DNA from: an uncultured Oribacterium sp.
GTDB taxonomy: Bacteria; Bacillota; Clostridia; Lachnospirales; Lachnospiraceae
Assembly: GCA_900770445.1 (NCBI GenBank)
Contig: CAAGKO010000084.1
Coordinates: forward strand, 1-63,840
DNA: 63,840 nucleotides
Direction of reading: 5' to 3'
The translations under genes were made by a program, and so were the position numbers. Under the pieces are notes generated by a model. The model had not been told where the DNA came from, did not search any database, and saw only the letters and a program-made list of their open reading frames with translations. The stretch's first letter is position 1. Each line of letters opens with the position of its first letter. Below, piece by piece: positions 60,124 through 63,840 of the stretch.

Positions 60124-61512
60124 ATGAATTTTGAGCAAAGATGCATTACAAAAGAAGAGTTGTCACAGATATGGGTTCTTGAAGAGAGTCATTTCGTTGA
60201 TTTTAAATCAAAAGATATATCTCCTAGGAAACTTAGCCGTACTATTTCTGCATTTGCGAATGCAAGTGGTGGCGATATATATTTAGGAATTAAAGAAGAC
60301 AATGTCACTAAAGAAAAAAGATGGGAAGGTTTCGAAAACATAGAAGCCGCTAATGCTTTTGTTCAGATTATTACGGAACAGTTAATTTTAGATAATAATT
60401 ATGACTTAATTTTCCTTCGACATCCAGATCTAGAGACTTGGGTATTGATGGTGACGGTGTTCAAGACGCAGAGTATCGTTTGGGCTACGGATAAAATTCC
60501 TTACGTGAGGAAAAGTGCGCAGAATTTACCGTGTGATACGGTGGAAAAAATAAGACGACTAGAATTAGATAAAGGTATAGTTTCATTTGAAGATGAAATA
60601 ATAGCTGAATCAGAAACGGAGGATTTGCTGGAATCCAACATATTTAAGTTGTTTCAGGATAATATTGTTCCACATTCTGATGGAACTAAATGGTTAAAAA
60701 AGCAACGGTTAATAAAGGAAAATAGAGTTACAGTTGCTGGAGCCATGTTGTTTGATGATGAGCCACAGATTTTATTGCCAAAGAGATCAGCAATTAAAAT
60801 TTACAGATATAAGACGTCAAATACAGCTGACCGTGACACGTTAAGCGCACAACCTCAGACTATTGAGGGTGATGCTTATACACAAATATATGCAGCTGTT
60901 GCAAAAACCAAGGAGATAATAGAATCTGTAAAAATACTAGGTTCTGGATTTGAAATGGTGCAATATCCAGATGAAACCTTACATGAAATAATTACAAATG
61001 CCGTCTTACACCGAGATTACAGTATTGCAACTGATATACAGATTCGAATATTTGATAATAGAGTCGAGGTGGAGAGTCCTGGAAAATTACCTGGATATGT
61101 AACTGTGAGTAATATTTTGCAAGCACAATCTGCACGGAATCCTAAGATAGTCCGAATGATTAATAAATTTCCGAATGCACCAAATAAAGATGTGGGTGAG
61201 GGACTGAATACTGCATTTGAAGCGATGACTAAAATTCGGTTGAAAGAACCGGTTATTGAAGAAAAAGAGAATTCAGTTTTAGTGATAATAAAACATGAGC
61301 GATTAGCTTCGCCAGAAGAAGCCGTGACCGATTACTTAAAAACTCATGAGTCTATAACTAATCGTGTTGGAAGAGAACTAACTGGCATTAAGTCTGAAAA
61401 TACTATGAAACGAGTTTTTTGGAAATTAAGAGATGCAGATTTGATTCACATGATTAAGTCTGGATCTTCTGCTGCATGGGTGAAAAATGATGATTTCTTT
61501 GAAAACATGTAA
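60124..61512 (+). CDS. AlbA_2-domain (Schlafen-like) ATP-binding regulator
   Basis: 462 residues. The N-terminal AlbA_2 domain (HFVDFKSKDISPRKLSRTIS, ANASGGDIYLGIKED) is followed by an HATPase-like C-terminal domain (LHEIITNAVLHRDYSIATD, FDNRVEVESPGKLPGYV) and a final winged-helix-type segment. The family is annotated as putative DNA-binding or transcriptional regulators and is frequent in defence and mobile regions. AAGGAG is upstream. The gene is clearly AT-rich compared with everything before 57 kb, indicating separate origin. Confidence 0.88.
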   Translation: MNFEQRCITKEELSQIWVLEESHFVDFKSKDISPRKLSRTISAFANASGGDIYLGIKEDNVTKEKRWEGFENIEAANAFVQIITEQLILDNNYDLIFLRHPDLETWVLMVTVFKTQSIVWATDKIPYVRKSAQNLPCDTVEKIRRLELDKGIVSFEDEIIAESETEDLLESNIFKLFQDNIVPHSDGTKWLKKQRLIKENRVTVAGAMLFDDEPQILLPKRSAIKIYRYKTSNTADRDTLSAQPQTIEGDAYTQIYAAVAKTKEIIESVKILGSGFEMVQYPDETLHEIITNAVLHRDYSIATDIQIRIFDNRVEVESPGKLPGYVTVSNILQAQSARNPKIVRMINKFPNAPNKDVGEGLNTAFEAMTKIRLKEPVIEEKENSVLVIIKHERLASPEEAVTDYLKTHESITNRVGRELTGIKSENTMKRVFWKLRDADLIHMIKSGSSAAWVKNDDFFENM

Positions 61513-61721
61513 GTAAAAAAAGTGTCCCAAAAGATGCAGAAAATAATAAGGGAGAGTGCTGAATTTTATTAACCTTTAGGCTTTGCAGTATTCGTGTAAG
61601 AATATATGTATCTAGGATATCAAAGGGAACGGAAAATCTGTGCTATATTAGGGCCGGGCCCCGGGAAGATTATTTACTATGCGGTAACCGGAAAATTTGA
61701 TTGCAGAAATGAGGTGATTGA

Positions 61722-62486
61722 ATGAGAAAAATAGAAATTTCGAATGTTCAACCTTTAGACCCCACCTTTCGACAGAATACTATGGGAATGGGGTATTTAT
61801 TTGCTGATTTCGGATCATCAGTAGAAGTGAATTCGGACGATGAATGCCCGATTTGTCATTACGGAATTGATTTGTCGCAGAATGCATGGATAAATTATCA
61901 TGACATGCATTCTGCTGAACAATCTCATTTTAATATTTTTTCTATACATATTTGCCCGCACTGTCATAGTGGCTTTGTTGTTGAACATAACATGGTAATT
62001 AGGCCAAAAGGTGGCAATAAATCTGTTGTGATTGAGGAATCTCAAACAGTATATCCGCACTCAACTCCTGATCTCAATATCGATGAGCAAATAAGAAAAA
62101 TAACGCCAAGATTTTATGACATCTATAGACAATGTCTAATTGCAAAAAATGAAGGTCTGTCCGATCTATATGGGATGGGTTTTAGAAAGGCATTAGAATA
62201 ACTAGTTACAGATTTTGCTATCAACAAACATTTCGCTGAAAAAGATAAGATTCTTGCAATGTCTTTACACAATCGTATTGAAAATTACTTTCGTGACTCA
62301 GATGCAAAAACAGCTCTGATGGCATGTAAATGGCTTGGAAATAACGAAACTCATTATGAAAACTGTAATACAAAAGAAGATGTCGGCCTCTTTGAGGCGT
62401 TAATCGAGGACACGTTATATTATATTCATCGAGAATTGCGAGAAGAAAAGGCACAGGATATTAACGAGGTAAAAGGCAAAAAATGA
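61722..62486 (+). pseudogene. DUF4145-type gene interrupted by an in-frame TAA
   Basis: Reads 159 codons from the ATG at 61722, including two CxxC/H zinc-type pairs (CPICHYG and CPHCHSG) and YGMGFRKALE. It meets TAA at 62199-62201 and continues in the same frame as LVTDFAINKHFAEKDKILAM and KWLGNNETHYEN to a TAA at about 62484. The join RKALE-x-LVTDF and the late LGN..H are the DUF4145 signature, so the two parts are one gene with a nonsense codon. Without the second part the domain is incomplete. Either a recent pseudogene or a base-call problem. Confidence 0.75.
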
Positions 62487-62699
62487 CTAAGGAAACTGGT
62501 GGGGCAAGGGCCCATAAAGTGGATGTATGAAAGAGAAATGCTACTTGTATAAGATTAAGTGCAACTTGCAATCAGAGGAGTAGCATTTCGGATTTCAATT
62601 TGGGGCGCTGGATGAACGCCAATATCGCTTTGAGGTAAGCTCCTTTGTATGGTGAAATTATACTTATTATGAATGGCAGATAAGAGGGTTTACTGCGCT

Positions 62700-63644
62700 A
62701 TGGAAATAACTAAGCCTATACTTGATCTGGATGGACAGGTGAAACATCTTAAGGATAAAGGAGTTCGTTTCGATATTATGGATGAAGATGCTGCTAAGGA
62801 GTATCTGCTTGAACATAATAATTACTTTAAACTTACAGCGTATAGAAAGAATTATCCTAAGCATCCGGATGGTAAGAATAAAGATAGGTATATAAATCTT
62901 GATTTTGCGTATTTAGTTGATTTGGCAATAATCGATATGAAGTTCAGATATCGAATCGTACATATGGCTTTGGATATCGAGCATCACACTAAATTACAGC
63001 TTCTTCGCAAGGTTGAAGAGAATTGCGAAGATGGATATCAAATTGTTCGGGATTATATTGATTCTTTAAACGAAAAGCAAAAGAAGATTTTTGACAGCGA
63101 AATCAATCGTAATAAAGGAAATATATATTGCGGTAACATCATAGATAAATATGATGGAGCTTACCCGGTGTGGGCATTTATTGAGGTTATTCCATTTGGT
63201 CGACTGGTTGCATTTTATGGCTTCTGTGCGGATCGGTTCTCTGATAAGAAGATGAAAAATAATTTTTATCGGCTTTTGACTTGCAAAGAAATCAGAAATG
63301 CATCGGCCCATAGTAATTGTATTCTGAATGATCTTCGCGCAAGAACAGCAGCGCATGATACGAATGCGGATGTTACTAAAGCATTAATGGAAATAGAAGG
63401 GATGAGCAAAAATTTCCGTAAGAATCGGATGAGTAATGCTAGAATACAACAAGTTGTGACGCTGCTTTTTATGCATAAAACAGTGGTAATAAGCAGAGGA
63501 GTCAAAACTTCGGAAAGTGAAGAACTACACAAGGTTATGACTCGCATATATAAACATATAGATTATTATAAAGAAAATCCGGAGGTGAAGAACACTTTTG
63601 ATTTCCTGAAAATGGTGGTTGACAGTTGGTTCCCAAATGAGTAG
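62700..63644 (+). CDS. Abi_2-family abortive-infection protein (HEPN RNase-like)
   Basis: 314 residues from the ATG at 62700; an ATG at 62673 would add nine residues but has no ribosome site. The Abi_2 (AbiD/AbiF) pattern is clear: ITKPILDLDGQVKHLKDKGV, YLLEHNNYFKLTAYRKNY and FAYLVDLAIIDMKFRYRIVH. EIRNASAHSNC carries the HEPN RNase motif R-N-x3-H (Arg199, His204). The family halts phage growth by RNA damage. The gene is AT-rich and stands alone between a 186-bp gap with no support and a terminator. No antitoxin is apparent. Confidence 0.88.
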   Translation: MEITKPILDLDGQVKHLKDKGVRFDIMDEDAAKEYLLEHNNYFKLTAYRKNYPKHPDGKNKDRYINLDFAYLVDLAIIDMKFRYRIVHMALDIEHHTKLQLLRKVEENCEDGYQIVRDYIDSLNEKQKKIFDSEINRNKGNIYCGNIIDKYDGAYPVWAFIEVIPFGRLVAFYGFCADRFSDKKMKNNFYRLLTCKEIRNASAHSNCILNDLRARTAAHDTNADVTKALMEIEGMSKNFRKNRMSNARIQQVVTLLFMHKTVVISRGVKTSESEELHKVMTRIYKHIDYYKENPEVKNTFDFLKMVVDSWFPNE

Positions 63645-63676
63645 AATTAGCACTACATAGAAAAAGTTTAACTTTT

Positions 63677-63717
63677 ACAGAGCGGCATTGTACTTGTATG
63701 ATGTTAGCTCTGTTTTT
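63677..63717 (+). terminator. Possible terminator after the Abi_2 gene
   Basis: ACAGAGC (63677-63683) pairs with GCTCTGT (63707-63713), followed by TTTTT; the loop of 23 nt is long. Confidence 0.5.
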
Positions 63718-63759
63718 CTTTGGATCATCAAACTTTTTGAGGGTTTGTCGATCTTGTTG

Positions 63760-63791
63760 AGGGGCGGACTTGAGGGTCTGCCCCTTATTTT
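63760..63791 (+). terminator. Second terminator-like hairpin at the right edge
   Basis: AGGGGCGGAC (63760-63769) pairs with GTCTGCCCCT (63776-63785), one wobble, then TATTTT. It lies in a stretch where TTGAGGG is repeated five times (63737-63820). Confidence 0.55.
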
Positions 63792-63840
63792 AATGGAGTT
63801 TTTGAGGGGCCAGTTTGAGGGGCTGTTATAAAGTCCAGAT

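Noticed and set aside
1..63840. tRNA, rRNA or known riboswitch genes
   Set aside because: Looked for cloverleaf-like or conserved riboswitch cores in the larger gaps and saw none that I could support by eye. A covariance-model scan would be the decisive test.

Overview
The window looks like a chromosomal segment from a Gram-positive anaerobe of the Clostridia, most likely Lachnospiraceae-like. Evidence: AGGAGG-type ribosome binding sites, lipoprotein and Sec signals without outer-membrane genes, LytR-CpsA-Psr and choline-binding-type wall repeats, a pxp/ycs 5-oxoprolinase operon with NRAMP and accB/accC, and GtrB-, Wzx- and Wzz-type polysaccharide genes. The family assignment is inference. 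Most of 0.4-40 kb is GC-rich with strong C/G third positions; from about 40.8 kb the codon style relaxes, and 60-63.6 kb is distinctly AT-rich.

Layout. 0.4-10 kb: a nitrate/taurine-type ABC transporter whose three genes are split around a 5-oxoproline catabolism operon (NRAMP carrier, pxpB, pxpC, accB, accC, pxpA). Large hairpin repeats punctuate this block. 10-14 kb: a NEW3-domain membrane protein with an ABC-2 exporter. 14.1-20.3 kb: a minus-strand cassette encoding a RecQ-like protein with a ruined P-loop, an HRDC/winged-helix protein and a PD-(D/E)XK-like protein, bounded by AT-rich repeat islands in opposite orientation. 20.6-22.7 kb: a TauE/SafE permease and an arginase-fold protein, then a third island. 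23.6-40 kb: a polysaccharide locus: TPP enzyme, epimerase, C-methyltransferase, secondary-alcohol-dehydrogenase-like enzyme, GtrB-like and double-domain glycosyltransferases, initiating sugar transferase and LCP ligase. A complete convergent type I toxin-antitoxin locus sits at 30.9-31.26 kb.

40-57 kb: an O-antigen-ligase-like protein, a metallo-beta-lactamase-fold protein, a strongly promoted wall-binding-repeat protein and a lipoprotein. These are followed by a second exopolysaccharide cluster (three GT2 enzymes, Wzy-like, two sugar transferases, Wzx flippase, Wzz and a GT14-like enzyme). One sugar transferase is preceded by a 16-codon leader ORF embedded in a terminator-like hairpin. 57-63.8 kb: an accessory/defence-like end holding a decayed DUF3791/DUF3990 module, an AAA-ATPase/nuclease, an AlbA_2 protein, a DUF4145 gene with an in-frame stop, and an Abi_2/HEPN protein.

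Three things stand out. (1) A family of long hairpin repeats whose arms differ but stay complementary. (2) The RecQ-like/HRDC/nuclease cassette between inverted repeat islands. (3) A pattern of in-frame Ala/Ser/Thr/Asp-rich inserts in otherwise conserved enzymes, together with an over-represented octamer GCCAATGC. All homology statements come from motif recognition by eye; no database search was run.
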